The notes beneath the pieces were generated by a model. That model saw only the letters and a list, made by a program, of their open reading frames with translations. It searched no databases and was not told the origin of the DNA. 64,000 bases of DNA from Streptomyces sp. NBC_00582 (lineage in GTDB: Bacteria; Actinomycetota; Actinomycetes; Streptomycetales; Streptomycetaceae), in NCBI RefSeq assembly GCF_036345155.1, contig NZ_CP107772.1:1674001-1738000 (forward strand), given 5' to 3'. The translations under genes and the position numbers were made by a program. Positions 26,983 to 34,654 of this stretch are shown in pieces; the first letter of the stretch is position 1; each line of letters starts with the position of its first letter.

Positions 26983-27791
26983 GCGGTTCGCCCCACGCCG
27001 GCGAACCCGCAGAACGCGTACGGATCCTCGTCCTGAGGGTCCGTCTCCGGCCGCCAGTAGGGCATCGGCACCAGTCCCGGTTCCACCATGTCGTACCCCT
27101 CGAAGAACCGCGCGACCTCGTCACGCGTGCGCATGATCAACGGGAGGCGGATGTCCTTGTACACGTCCACCATCGCCTCGGTCTGTTCCCGGGTCACCGG
27201 CATTCCCTCGTACGAGGCATGGGTGAGGACGAGCACGCTTCCGGGCGCGAGCGCCTCGGTCAGCTCGGCCACCGCCGTGTACGGGTCGTCCCCGTCATCC
27301 ACGAAGTGGAGTATCGCCACCAGCAGCAGCGCCACCGGCCGGTCCGGGTCGATCAATTCCTGCACCACGGAACTGCCCAGGATCTCGTGCGGCTTGCGCA
27401 GATCGGCCGCGACCACTCCCGCGTGCTCGTTGCCCTCCAGGACGGCCTGGCTGTGCGCCACGGCCACCGGGTCGTGGTCGACGTAGACGACGCGAGCCCC
27501 GGGGCTCGCGGCCTGGGCGACCTCGTGGACGTTGCCGAAGGTGGGGATGCCCGACCCCACGTCCAGGAACTGGGTGATGCCCTCGCCGGCCGCCCAGCGC
27601 ACCGCGCGCCGCATGAACGCCCGGTTCGCCTGCATGATCTTCGGCAGCCCGGGCGTGAACTCCATGGCCCGGCGCGCGGCCTCCCGGTCGACCTCGAAGT
27701 TGTGCGAACCGCCCAGGAAGTAGTCGTAGATCCGCGAGACGCTCGGCACCGAGATGTCGATGCTCCGAGGGGCCCAGGCGGGACGCTCCAT
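26979..27791 (-). CDS. SAM-dependent methyltransferase, DUF574/Methyltransf_19 family
   Basis: 270 residues. Ser-Val-Ser-Arg-Ile-Tyr-Asp-Tyr-Phe-Leu-Gly-Gly-x-His-Asn near residue 17 is the signature of this actinobacterial family. Phe-Leu-Asp-Val-Gly-Ser-Gly-Ile-Pro-Thr near 75 is the SAM loop, and Tyr-Val-Asp-His-Asp-Pro-Val-Ala near 103 the following acidic strand. Substrates of these abundant streptomycete enzymes are unknown. The gene overlaps rmdA by four bases. That tight link with a c-di-GMP enzyme is the only hint to its role. The upstream 326-bp gap must hold the promoter for both. Confidence 0.85.
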   Translation of the reverse strand: MERPAWAPRSIDISVPSVSRIYDYFLGGSHNFEVDREAARRAMEFTPGLPKIMQANRAFMRRAVRWAAGEGITQFLDVGSGIPTFGNVHEVAQAASPGARVVYVDHDPVAVAHSQAVLEGNEHAGVVAADLRKPHEILGSSVVQELIDPDRPVALLLVAILHFVDDGDDPYTAVAELTEALAPGSVLVLTHASYEGMPVTREQTEAMVDVYKDIRLPLIMRTRDEVARFFEGYDMVEPGLVPMPYWRPETDPQDEDPYAFCGFAGVGRTA

Positions 27792-28117
27792 CTATCTCTC
27801 CAAGGCGTAGGCGATCCGGTGTTCGAGCTGAGGCTACTGATCGCCCGCCAAAGGGGCGAGTGGAAACGGAAATTGACCGTCCGTTCCCGGTCACTGCCTG
27901 CGGCACGTGCCGGATCGACATCCCCGAAGGGCCCACCAAAAGCACCCGAGGCATTCCGGAGCGTTCCAAAGCCGCCTGAAGGGCGGCGAAAGTCTACGCA
28001 TACGCGGCATGAACGGGGAAACGGCGATCCGCCCCCTCCGTGCGGCGTGGAGGGGGCGGACGTGTGGCCGGACGCGCTCGTTCAGCAGGGGCGGGATCAG
28101 CCCTGGGGAGGTGATCC
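27792..28117. other. 326-bp gap with promoter side and terminator
   Basis: Nothing coding is recognised. The left part (27792-27960) has a local drop in G+C and is the likely promoter area of the methyltransferase-rmdA unit. The right part holds the strong hairpin listed separately, which ends the lipoprotein transcript. Confidence 0.5.
28028..28060 (-). terminator. strong terminator of the SCO0930-type lipoprotein gene
   Basis: Perfect 12-bp stem: TCCGCCCCCTCC at 28028-28039 and GGAGGGGGCGGA at 28049-28060 with a 9-base loop, 57 bases after the lipoprotein stop. Confidence 0.8.
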
Positions 28118-29089
28118 CTACTGCTTGGGCGCGCCGACCAGATCTCCGTTGGGGGCCACGGCGTACCAGGTGCCGCCGACACCCTGGCCGTTGATGTCCC
28201 CGGGGGACTTGTCACCGGAGAAGGTGTAGATCGGGAAGCAGTTGATGGTCTGCTGGTTGTCGCCGTCGGACCGGGTGAAGTTCATGTAGCCCTTCTCCTG
28301 GATCCCCTTGGTGTCGGCGAAGTCGACCGGGTCGACGATCGGCCACTTGTCGCGGCAGGCGTCGTTGCAGTTGGAGACCGGCTTCGGCCACGCCTTGTCC
28401 TTGAGGAACCGGTAGACCGTCATGCCGTTCTTGTCGACGACGATCTTGCCGAGCTTGGCGTCGTTGCGCACGGACAGTCCGGCCGAGGCCGACTCCGCCT
28501 TGGCCTTCTTGCCGTCGGGGGCCAGCGCGAACCACTTGTTGCCCACGCCCTGGCCGGTGGTGTCACCGGGGTTGGCGTCCTTGGCGTAGTAGTAGGCGGG
28601 CCAGCCGTCGACGGTGAGCTGCTTGGTGCCGTCGGACCGGGTGACCTCGCCGAGCAGCGACTTGTCGATGCCGTCGCCCGCGGAGACGTCGTCGGCGGAG
28701 ACCGGCGGCCAGGTGGTGGCACAGTCGCCGTCGCAGTTCGACTTCGGCGGCTCGGCGGTGTCCGCGTCGAAGCGGTAGAGGGTCATGCCCTTGGAGTCGG
28801 TCAGGATATTGCCGAGCTCGCCGTTCGTGGAGATCGCCAGCTCGCCCGCGGTGGCGCCCTGGGCGCCGGCGCCCGCCGCGTCGGTCGCGCCGGCGCTGGC
28901 CGAGGCGCCGACACCGGCCCCGACACCGCCGATACCGCTGCCGACACCCGCGATGCTGCCGGCCTGGGCCGTCGCGCCGACGTTCTGGCTGGACGCGGAC
29001 GTGCCGCTTTCCTGACCGCACGCCGTCGTCAGCGCCAGCACGCCCACAGCGCTCGCCACGAGTGAGGCGCTCCGCCAGGAGGTCTTCAT
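28118..29089 (-). CDS. secreted-repeat lipoprotein (SCO0930 type)
   Basis: 323 residues. A lipoprotein signal peptide ends in Leu-Thr-Thr-Ala-Cys at about residue 24. An Ala/Gly/Ser-rich linker of about 60 residues follows, then two tandem copies of the secreted repeat domain (about 85-200 and 205-323). Each carries Gly-x-Thr-x-Tyr-Arg-Phe, a pair of Cys separated by three residues (Cys-Asp-Gly-Asp-Cys; Cys-Asn-Asp-Ala-Cys) followed by Trp-Pro, and a Gly-Asp-x-x-Gly-Gln-Gly-Val-Gly end. Known as a conserved Streptomyces lipoprotein of unknown function on the outer face of the membrane. The start has AGGAGG seven bases upstream. It is divergent from the Pro-rich protein gene. Confidence 0.88.
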   Translation of the reverse strand: MKTSWRSASLVASAVGVLALTTACGQESGTSASSQNVGATAQAGSIAGVGSGIGGVGAGVGASASAGATDAAGAGAQGATAGELAISTNGELGNILTDSKGMTLYRFDADTAEPPKSNCDGDCATTWPPVSADDVSAGDGIDKSLLGEVTRSDGTKQLTVDGWPAYYYAKDANPGDTTGQGVGNKWFALAPDGKKAKAESASAGLSVRNDAKLGKIVVDKNGMTVYRFLKDKAWPKPVSNCNDACRDKWPIVDPVDFADTKGIQEKGYMNFTRSDGDNQQTINCFPIYTFSGDKSPGDINGQGVGGTWYAVAPNGDLVGAPKQ

Positions 29090-29385
29090 CGTCAACAACT
29101 CCCCGATAGTCCTAAGGGTGTTGCAGCGCCCTGCTGCGCCGCCGCACGGCACTGGGTACGCATGGGGGCGGCCGTTGTGTTCAAACGCGGCACAAAAATC
29201 TTTCCGGCGCCTGTGGTCCGGGGGTCCGGGGGCCGCTTCGCGCCAGGCCGCGGCGCCCGCCACGAGTCGTACACGCGTGCCCGGAGTGGACGCCCGAACA
29301 GGCGCCCGCCAAACCTCCGGGCGCGGACTTCCCCCGTTCGAGGCAATCCCGCTCACCGGGCGCGTAGGCGGGCGCGCCGGACCGC

Positions 29386-30027
29386 ATGATCTCCGTCGTG
29401 CATGGACCCGAACCGACCCGATCCGCCCTCGCCACCCGGGCGTTGTCCGTGCTGGCGGCGGCCTGGATCCTGGCGGCCGCGCCGGCCGGGGTGGCCGCGG
29501 CCGACGCGTGCGCCTACGCCTCGACGGGCCCGGACGGCACCTCGGCGGTGGCGGTCGCGGGAGGCCGCTCCTGGCCGACGGCCGAGCCCGGGGATCCGCC
29601 GGGGTTCCCGAAGCTCCCGAAGTTCCCCGAGCCTGCGATGCCCACGGTGTGCCCGGCGCCGGCACCCCCGCCCGAGCCGCCTCCTCCGCCACCGCCCGCT
29701 CCGCCTCCCCCGCCGAAGCCCACGCCGACACCGACGCCGAAACCGACACCTCGGCCCACGCCTCCCCCGCGGCCCGGGACGGCCCCGGCGCCCCCGCCGG
29801 CCGCACCCGTGGCGCCGCCGCCCCGGCCGGCCCCCACCCCCACGCCGAAGCCCTCCCCCACGTCGGCCAGGCCCTCCCCGCGCCCCTCGGTGACGCCCGT
29901 GAGCTACCCGGAGTACCACTCCAGGCCACGCCCGCGGCCGGCCGGCAACCGCACTCCGCCGGTCACCTACGTCCTGCTCATCACCGTGCCCGCGCTGGCC
30001 GCCGTCGCCGCGCTGCGGCCCCGTTAG
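29386..30027 (+). CDS. secreted proline-rich protein with C-terminal membrane anchor
   Basis: 213 residues. A signal peptide (about 1-39, ending in Ala-Gly-Val-Ala-Ala-Ala) is followed by a short domain with Cys residues and then, from about residue 72, a low-complexity stretch of more than 80 residues rich in Pro with Pro-Thr and Pro-Lys repeats. The C-terminus has a hydrophobic helix (about 193-210) and ends in Arg-Pro-Arg. The protein should span the wall while fixed in the membrane. No LPxTG motif is present although a class F sortase gene lies 2.5 kb downstream. Start uncertain: an ATG at 29386 is used; no clear ribosome-binding site. Confidence 0.65.
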   Translation: MISVVHGPEPTRSALATRALSVLAAAWILAAAPAGVAAADACAYASTGPDGTSAVAVAGGRSWPTAEPGDPPGFPKLPKFPEPAMPTVCPAPAPPPEPPPPPPPAPPPPPKPTPTPTPKPTPRPTPPPRPGTAPAPPPAAPVAPPPRPAPTPTPKPSPTSARPSPRPSVTPVSYPEYHSRPRPRPAGNRTPPVTYVLLITVPALAAVAALRPR

Positions 30028-30048
30028 CGCCGATCCAGGAGGCATGTC

Positions 30049-30813
30049 TTGCCGGAATGGCTTGTTCTCACCCTCGCGATGCTCGCCGCCTGTGTGGTGG
30101 TGGTCGTCGTGACCCTCGTACGGCACCGCAGGGCGGCCGACGACGAGGACCCGTCCGAGACCCCGGACGTCATCGAGTACATGACGATGTGGATCGGCGT
30201 GGTGTACGCGATCGTCCTGGGCCTGGCCATCGCGGGCGTGTGGGACGCGCGGGGCAGCGCCGAGGACCACGTCCAGGCGGAGGCCCAGGCGCTGCACGAG
30301 ATCTCGGAGCGGGTGCGGGTGTACCCGCCCGACGTCCGCGACCGCATCCGGGCGGACGTCGACGCCTATGTCGGACACGTCGTCACCACGGAGTGGAGGG
30401 CGATGGCCGACAAGGGCGAGGTGACCGGGCGCGGGGACGAACTCCTGCACAGGGTCCGGGTCGACGTCACCGACTACAAGCCGGCCGACGACTTCCAGGC
30501 GCAGGCCTACCAGCCGGTGCTCGACCAGATGGCCGCCGCGGACCAGGCGCGCAACGCCCGGGCCGCGTCGACCGGGGCGACCATGCCGGGCGTGGTGTGG
30601 TTCGGACTGCTGGCCGGCGGGGTCATCACCATCGGCATGGTCTTCGCGCTGCAGATCCGGCGAACGCCCCGCGAGCTGATCCTGGCCGGCCTGTTCTCCG
30701 CCCTGATCGCCTTCCTGCTCTTCCTCATCTGGGACTTCGACGCGCCCTACAGCCGGGGCATCGCGGCGTCCGCCGAACCCTTCCTGAATCTGTTCCCGAA
30801 CGCCGGGGGCTGA
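30049..30813 (+). CDS. DUF4239-like membrane protein
   Basis: 254 residues. One hydrophobic helix near the N-terminus, another near 45-65, and two more in the C-terminal third (about 185-230) give a four-span protein with a cytoplasmic or extracytoplasmic helical domain of about 115 residues in the middle (Glu-Ala-Gln-Ala-Leu-His-Glu-Ile-Ser). This layout matches the DUF4239 family of unknown function. The start is TTG at 30049: a full AGGAGG lies six bases upstream and no ATG or GTG is in frame nearby. The gene begins 21 bases after the Pro-rich protein stop, so they form an operon. A hairpin follows. Confidence 0.78.
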   Translation: MPEWLVLTLAMLAACVVVVVVTLVRHRRAADDEDPSETPDVIEYMTMWIGVVYAIVLGLAIAGVWDARGSAEDHVQAEAQALHEISERVRVYPPDVRDRIRADVDAYVGHVVTTEWRAMADKGEVTGRGDELLHRVRVDVTDYKPADDFQAQAYQPVLDQMAAADQARNARAASTGATMPGVVWFGLLAGGVITIGMVFALQIRRTPRELILAGLFSALIAFLLFLIWDFDAPYSRGIAASAEPFLNLFPNAGG

Positions 30814-30821
30814 CGGTCCAC

Positions 30822-30860
30822 CGGGGGACGGATCCGGCCGACACGCCGGGACGTCCCCCG
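30822..30860 (+). terminator. terminator after the DUF4239-like gene
   Basis: Outer stem CGGGGGACG at 30822-30830 with CGTCCCCCG at 30852-30860; the loop contains a second inner stem CCGGC/GCCGG. It starts nine bases after the stop codon. Confidence 0.7.
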
Positions 30861-30943
30861 CCCGCGGGAACGGGTGTCCCCCGAGCGGCCCACGGGCGTG
30901 CCCCATTCGCGCGACTGCGATCGCGCGGACGCACACCTGTTCC

Positions 30944-30949
30944 TAGCGT
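30944..30949 (+). promoter_or_regulatory. putative -10-like TAGCGT upstream of surface protein gene
   Basis: TAGCGTT occurs here, 81 bases before the start of the surface protein gene, and again at 32428-32434, 54 bases before the sortase start. The surroundings (CTAGCGTTTCGGTCAT and TTAGCGTTCTGATAT) are alike. The two may be -10 elements used by the same sigma factor. Low confidence, no clear -35. Confidence 0.3.
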
Positions 30950-31024
30950 TTCGGTCATCGAGGTGCATTTCTGGCGCGAGCGGAACTGGTCCGCCGCTGC
31001 TCCTCGGAGACCGGAGGATCCACC

Positions 31025-31555
31025 ATGCACGCGATACGCGTCGCTTCGGCCGCCCTGCTGGGCATGACCGCCCTGACCCTCGCCACCCCGGCCGCCGTCG
31101 CGAGCGACGACGGCCACTACGTCATGTCCGAGGGGTACGAGGTGGCGCCCTCCACCGTCGCGGCGGGCGGCCAGGTCATGGTGCGGGTGGACCGTACGGT
31201 CAGCGGCTGCCGGAGCTCGGTGACGGTGACCTCGGGGGTGTTCGACGCGGTCACGATTCCCCGGGGGTCCTCCTCGGCGGTGGCGCTGATCGACCGGGAC
31301 GCCAGGCCCGGGGCGATGTACCGGGTGACGTTCACGTGCGGCGGCCTGAGCGCCGTCAAGGAGCTGACCATCGCCGCCGGGCACGGGCCCCTTCCGCAGC
31401 CCTACCCGCTCCCCCACGGCGTCCAGGCCGGTGAGGGCGGTACCGTCGCCGGGTTCGACCTCGGGGAGATCGGGCTGGGGGCCGCGCTGATCGCGGGCTC
31501 GGTCGGGACGGCGTACCACCTCGCGCGCCGCCGCGGGGGCGCGGACACGGCCTGA
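31025..31555 (+). CDS. small secreted surface protein with C-terminal anchor (paralogue 1)
   Basis: 176 residues. Signal peptide of about 26 residues ending in Ala-Ala-Val-Ala. The mature part is a single beta-rich domain with Val-Ala-Pro-Ser-Thr-Val-Ala-x-Gly-Gly-Gln-Val, two Cys (Ser-Gly-Cys-Arg and Phe-Thr-Cys-Gly) probably joined by a disulfide, and Asp-Ala-Arg-Pro-Gly. A Pro/Gly linker leads to a hydrophobic helix and an Arg-Arg-Arg tail, which should anchor it to the membrane or act as a sorting signal lacking LPxTG. It is a paralogue of the convergent gene at 31646-32152. GGAGG-type ribosome-binding site (GACCGGAGGATCCACC) before ATG. Function unknown; probably a cell-surface protein of growing hyphae. 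Confidence 0.75.
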   Translation: MHAIRVASAALLGMTALTLATPAAVASDDGHYVMSEGYEVAPSTVAAGGQVMVRVDRTVSGCRSSVTVTSGVFDAVTIPRGSSSAVALIDRDARPGAMYRVTFTCGGLSAVKELTIAAGHGPLPQPYPLPHGVQAGEGGTVAGFDLGEIGLGAALIAGSVGTAYHLARRRGGADTA

Positions 31556-31582
31556 CGGCACCACCCGGGTGGGCGGTGCCGT
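31555..31582. terminator. bidirectional terminator between the paralogous surface protein genes
   Basis: ACGGCACC at 31555-31562 pairs with GGTGCCGT at 31575-31582. The loop contains the palindrome ACCCGGGT. It lies just after the plus-strand stop in the convergent gap. Confidence 0.65.
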
Positions 31583-31645
31583 CTCGGACCCTGTGCGGTG
31601 CGCGCCTCGGACGCCGCGTCGTTCGATACGGCGGGTGAGCGCGCG

Positions 31646-32152
31646 TCAGATACGGCGTTCGGCTCGGCGGCGCATCCAGAACAACCCGCCGCCGGCCACG
31701 GCCGCGGCCACGAGTCCGCCGCCGATGGCGATGTCGGTGGGCGTGGCACCGCTGGAGCTGCTGCCGCCGAGACCGCCGCGGACACCGCCGAGCACGGTGA
31801 ACGCGCGCGGGCTGACCAGGGTGCGGCCGGAGCAGGTGACGGTGAGGTCGTAGCTGCCGGGGCGGGCGTTCTCGCTGATGGTGGCGGTGCCCCTGGCGGT
31901 CTGGTTGGCGCCGTTGATCGAGGTCAGGGTGGCCGTGCCGAAGGCGTCCGAGGTCATGGTGCCGCCCTGCGGGCAGCCGTCGACGGTCACCGTGATCTGG
32001 CCTCCCCGGGCGATCACGCTGGGCTGGACGACGATGTTGCTGGGGCTGACGTTCATGCCGTCGCGCGCGACCGCCACGGGGGCGGCCAGGCCGAGGGCGG
32101 CGACCGCGGCGGCCGAGACCGCCGAGGCCGTCAGGAGACTGGTGGTGCGCAT
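31646..32152 (-). CDS. small secreted surface protein with C-terminal anchor (paralogue 2)
   Basis: 168 residues. Signal peptide of about 29 residues (ends Val-Ala-Val-Ala-Arg). The mature domain has Val-Ser-Pro-Ser-Asn-Ile-Val-x5-Ile-Ala-Arg-Gly-Gly-Gln, Asp-Gly-Cys-Pro, Asn-Ala-Arg-Pro-Gly-Ser-Tyr and Val-Thr-Cys-Ser-Gly-Arg, the same order of elements and the same two Cys as the protein at 31025-31555. A Gly/Ser linker precedes a C-terminal hydrophobic helix ending in Met-Arg-Arg-Arg-Ala-Glu-Arg-Arg. Such a tail is what a sorting signal looks like, but no LPxTG-type motif is seen. It is convergent with its paralogue and divergent from the class F sortase gene. Good ribosome-binding site (GCGGAGGATCAC). 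Confidence 0.78.
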   Translation of the reverse strand: MRTTSLLTASAVSAAAVAALGLAAPVAVARDGMNVSPSNIVVQPSVIARGGQITVTVDGCPQGGTMTSDAFGTATLTSINGANQTARGTATISENARPGSYDLTVTCSGRTLVSPRAFTVLGGVRGGLGGSSSSGATPTDIAIGGGLVAAAVAGGGLFWMRRRAERRI

Positions 32153-32486
32153 GTGATCCTCCGCGGAAGGCGCCCCGGGTCCCGTCCCCGGTCTGTCGGC
32201 GAGAGAACGCCTCCCGGAACGACCCTCAGTTGCCGTGCGGGCGCCCGCATTTCGGGAATGGTCCGTCCTGGTGAGAGGACACGCCGGGGGAAAAGCACGT
32301 GATCACCCATCGCCGCAGGTCACGGACCGTCAGAAAAATCCTTCGGGTGGCGACTCGGATGGCGCACCGGCAGCCGCGGCGGTCACCCGTTCGCACGTGA
32401 GCCGTCGCCGGTTCCCGGTGCGGGACTTAGCGTTCTGATATGCGCGAAAGGGACGCGGCGACGGCCGTGTCGAAAGGGGATGCCGC
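32153..32486. other. 334-bp divergent gap between surface protein and sortase genes
   Basis: No gene seen. It must hold the promoters of both neighbours. The segment 32320-32350 and 32425-32455 is relatively A/T-rich, and a TAGCGT -10-like element lies at 32428-32433. Confidence 0.4.
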
Positions 32487-33158
32487 ATGTCCGGTTACGA
32501 ACTGTCCGAGCGGGCGGAAGAGGAGGAACGGCAGAAGAAGCGTGCCCCGTGGGGAGTGATAGCGCTTGTTCTGCTGACCGGTCTCGCGCTCATCCGGAAT
32601 GGTTCGGGGGAGTTCGACATCGGTCCGCCGCAACCCGCCGCGGCGGCGGCCCCGGACAGCCGCAGCGCCACCGGCACGTTCGGTGCGGCCCCGGCCGCGC
32701 TGCCGTTCGCCCAGCCGGACCGGGTGGCGATTCCCGCCATCTCGGTGAACGCCCCGGTGATTCCGGTCGGGCTGGACGCGGACGGCTGGGTGGGTGCCCC
32801 GCCACCGGAGGACCCCAATCTGGCGGGCTGGTTCACCGGGGGCGTGTCGCCCGGCGAGAAGGGGACGGCGGTCGTGGTCGGCCACGTCGACAACAAGCTG
32901 GGCCCGGCCGTGTTCTACGGGCTCGGGGCTCTGAAGAAGGGCAACCGCGTCGAGGTGACGCGCCAGGACGGGAAGACGGCGGTGTTCGAGATCTACGGCA
33001 TCGAGGTCTTCGCGAAGAACAACTTCCCCGGCGACCGCGTCTACGCCTCCAAGGGGGCGCCGGAGCTGCGGGTCATCACCTGCGGGGGCGGTTTCTCGAA
33101 GGCGAACGGCTACGACGGGAACGTCGTCGCCTTCGCCCGCCTGGTCGAGGTCCGCTGA
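32487..33158 (+). CDS. class F sortase
   Basis: 223 residues. An N-terminal charged segment (1-20) and one membrane span (about 22-38) place the catalytic domain outside. The domain begins near residue 75 with Pro-Asp-Arg-Val-Ala-Ile-Pro-Ala-Ile-x-Val-Asn-Ala-Pro. The catalytic His is in Val-Val-Val-Gly-His-Val-Asp near 132, the Cys in Arg-Val-Ile-Thr-Cys-Gly-Gly near 200, and a following Arg in Ala-Phe-Ala-Arg-Leu. These are the class F features of actinobacteria. Sortases cut a sorting motif and join the protein to the wall, but class F substrates are poorly known. The two nearby proteins with C-terminal anchors are candidates. Confidence 0.88.
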   Translation: MSGYELSERAEEEERQKKRAPWGVIALVLLTGLALIRNGSGEFDIGPPQPAAAAAPDSRSATGTFGAAPAALPFAQPDRVAIPAISVNAPVIPVGLDADGWVGAPPPEDPNLAGWFTGGVSPGEKGTAVVVGHVDNKLGPAVFYGLGALKKGNRVEVTRQDGKTAVFEIYGIEVFAKNNFPGDRVYASKGAPELRVITCGGGFSKANGYDGNVVAFARLVEVR

Positions 33159-33192
33159 GCGGTCCCGGCCGGGCGGGCGGGGGCAGCCCCGG

Positions 33193-34026
33193 TCAGGGGC
33201 GCCGTCGGGGGACGGTGATCCGGTAGCCGGAGTCCAGCAGCCTCGGCAGATAGCGGCGCAGGGCCTTGACGCTCTGGGTGCGGTCGCCGCCGGCGTCGTG
33301 GGAGAGGATCACGACACCGGGGGCGGCGCCCGCACGGACCCGGTCGACGATGGTGCGGGTGCCGGGGGTGGTCCAGTCGAGGGTGTCGACCGTCCAGGCG
33401 AGGGGTTCCATGCCGAGTTCGGCGCCCAGCTGGAACGTGGCCCGGTTCCAGGCGCCGTAGGGGGCGCGGAACCAGCGGGGGCGTTCTCCGCAGCCGCTCT
33501 CGATCACCTCGCTGGTGCGGGTGATCTCGGAGCGGATACGGCGGCGGGAGAGCTGGGTGAGCAGGGGGTGGGACCAGGTGTGGTTGCCGACGACATGGCC
33601 CTCGTCGGCCATCCGGGCCAGCAGGTCCTGGTGGTCGACCGCCATCTCCCCGCACACGAAGAACATCGCCCGTACGTCGTACCGGGCGAGGGTGTCGAGG
33701 ATCTGCGGCGTGTACCGGGGGTCGGGGCCGTCGTCGAAGGTCAGCACCATGGTGCGGCCGTGTCCCGGCAGACTCATCAGTGGTTCACGGCGGACCGGGA
33801 CCCGGTCGGGCGCGGCGCTCGGGGGGCCGTATCCGGTGAGGGGCTCGAGGCGGTAGGCGGAAGGTTTCATCGCAGGGCGGGCCGGGGCACCGGCGGCCGG
33901 GCCCGTGGCGTCCCCGGCCGTGTCGTCGGATCCTCCGGCGAGGAGTCCGGCGGTTCCGGCGGCCCCCGCGACGGCGGCGCCGGCCAGCAGGATCCGGCGC
34001 CGTGTGAACAACTGATCCTTCTTCAT
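33193..34026 (-). CDS. secreted polysaccharide deacetylase (NodB domain)
   Basis: 277 residues. The N-terminus Thr-Arg-Arg-Arg-Ile-Leu-Leu followed by an Ala/Gly-rich hydrophobic run looks like a Tat-type signal. The NodB domain (about 88-270) has Leu-Thr-Phe-Asp-Asp-Gly-Pro (catalytic Asp and metal Asp), His-Thr-Trp-Ser-His-Pro with the two metal His, Phe-Arg-Ala-Pro-Tyr-Gly, and Ile-Leu-Ser-His-Asp near the end. It probably removes acetyl groups from peptidoglycan or an extracellular polysaccharide. The ATG at 34026 is chosen because it gives the complete signal peptide; the frame stays open upstream. It is divergent from the universal stress protein gene and convergent with the sortase gene. 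Confidence 0.88.
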   Translation of the reverse strand: MKKDQLFTRRRILLAGAAVAGAAGTAGLLAGGSDDTAGDATGPAAGAPARPAMKPSAYRLEPLTGYGPPSAAPDRVPVRREPLMSLPGHGRTMVLTFDDGPDPRYTPQILDTLARYDVRAMFFVCGEMAVDHQDLLARMADEGHVVGNHTWSHPLLTQLSRRRIRSEITRTSEVIESGCGERPRWFRAPYGAWNRATFQLGAELGMEPLAWTVDTLDWTTPGTRTIVDRVRAGAAPGVVILSHDAGGDRTQSVKALRRYLPRLLDSGYRITVPRRRP

Positions 34027-34153
34027 GCAGTCATCAGTCGCCCGTCCGGCCCCGCGCGCATCGCACCGGTCACACGATTCCACCCTCCGGCGCAGCGCCG
34101 GCCGGTCCCGGGCGGTGCGGTGGCGGACCGGGGGGTTCCGGTAGCCTCGGGAC

Positions 34154-34639
34154 GTGACGGAACAGCACGCGCGGCAGCCCTCGCAGGAACCCTCGGAACG
34201 GTTCGAACGGGGCACGGACGGCCCGAAGGTCATCCTGGTGGGGGTCGACGGCTCCGACTCCTCCCTGCGGGCCGCGGCGTACGCGGGCGGTCTGGCCCGT
34301 CGGCAGCACGCGCTGCTCGCCGTGGTGTACGTGCAGCCGGTGATGGCGGCGGGGGCGGCCTTCGGGGTGCCGGTCGCGGAGACGACCGGGCAGATCGCCG
34401 AGGACCTGGTGGCGCAGATCCGGGAGGCCACCGAGCGCATGCGCGGGATATTCGACGTGCGCTGGGAGTTCCACACCTTGCACGGCGACCCGTACACCGG
34501 TCTGGTGCGGGCCGCGGACGAGCTGAAGGCCGACGCGGTGGTGGTGGGCGCCTCCGAGCAGGCCGGACACCGGATCGTGGGCTCGGTCGCGGTGCGCCTG
34601 GTGAAGGCGGGGCGGTGGCCGGTGACGGTGGTGCCGTAG
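34154..34639 (+). CDS. universal stress protein (UspA family)
   Basis: 161 residues, one Usp domain. Val-Gly-Val-Asp-Gly-Ser-Asp-Ser-Ser near residue 30 is the N-terminal strand and loop. The C-terminal part has Gly-Asp-Pro-Tyr-x-Gly-Leu-Val-Arg-Ala-Ala, Asp-Ala-Val-Val-Val-Gly-Ala-Ser and Gly-Ser-Val-Ala-x-Arg-Leu-Val followed by Pro-Val-Thr-Val-Val-Pro. The usual Gly-x2-Gly-x9-Gly ATP loop is only partly kept, so ATP binding is uncertain. A cytoplasmic stress protein of unknown precise role. GTG start at 34154. It faces the hydrolase gene with 15 bp between the stops. Confidence 0.88.
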   Translation: MTEQHARQPSQEPSERFERGTDGPKVILVGVDGSDSSLRAAAYAGGLARRQHALLAVVYVQPVMAAGAAFGVPVAETTGQIAEDLVAQIREATERMRGIFDVRWEFHTLHGDPYTGLVRAADELKADAVVVGASEQAGHRIVGSVAVRLVKAGRWPVTVVP

Positions 34640-34654
34640 CGGCCCGCCCCGAGC

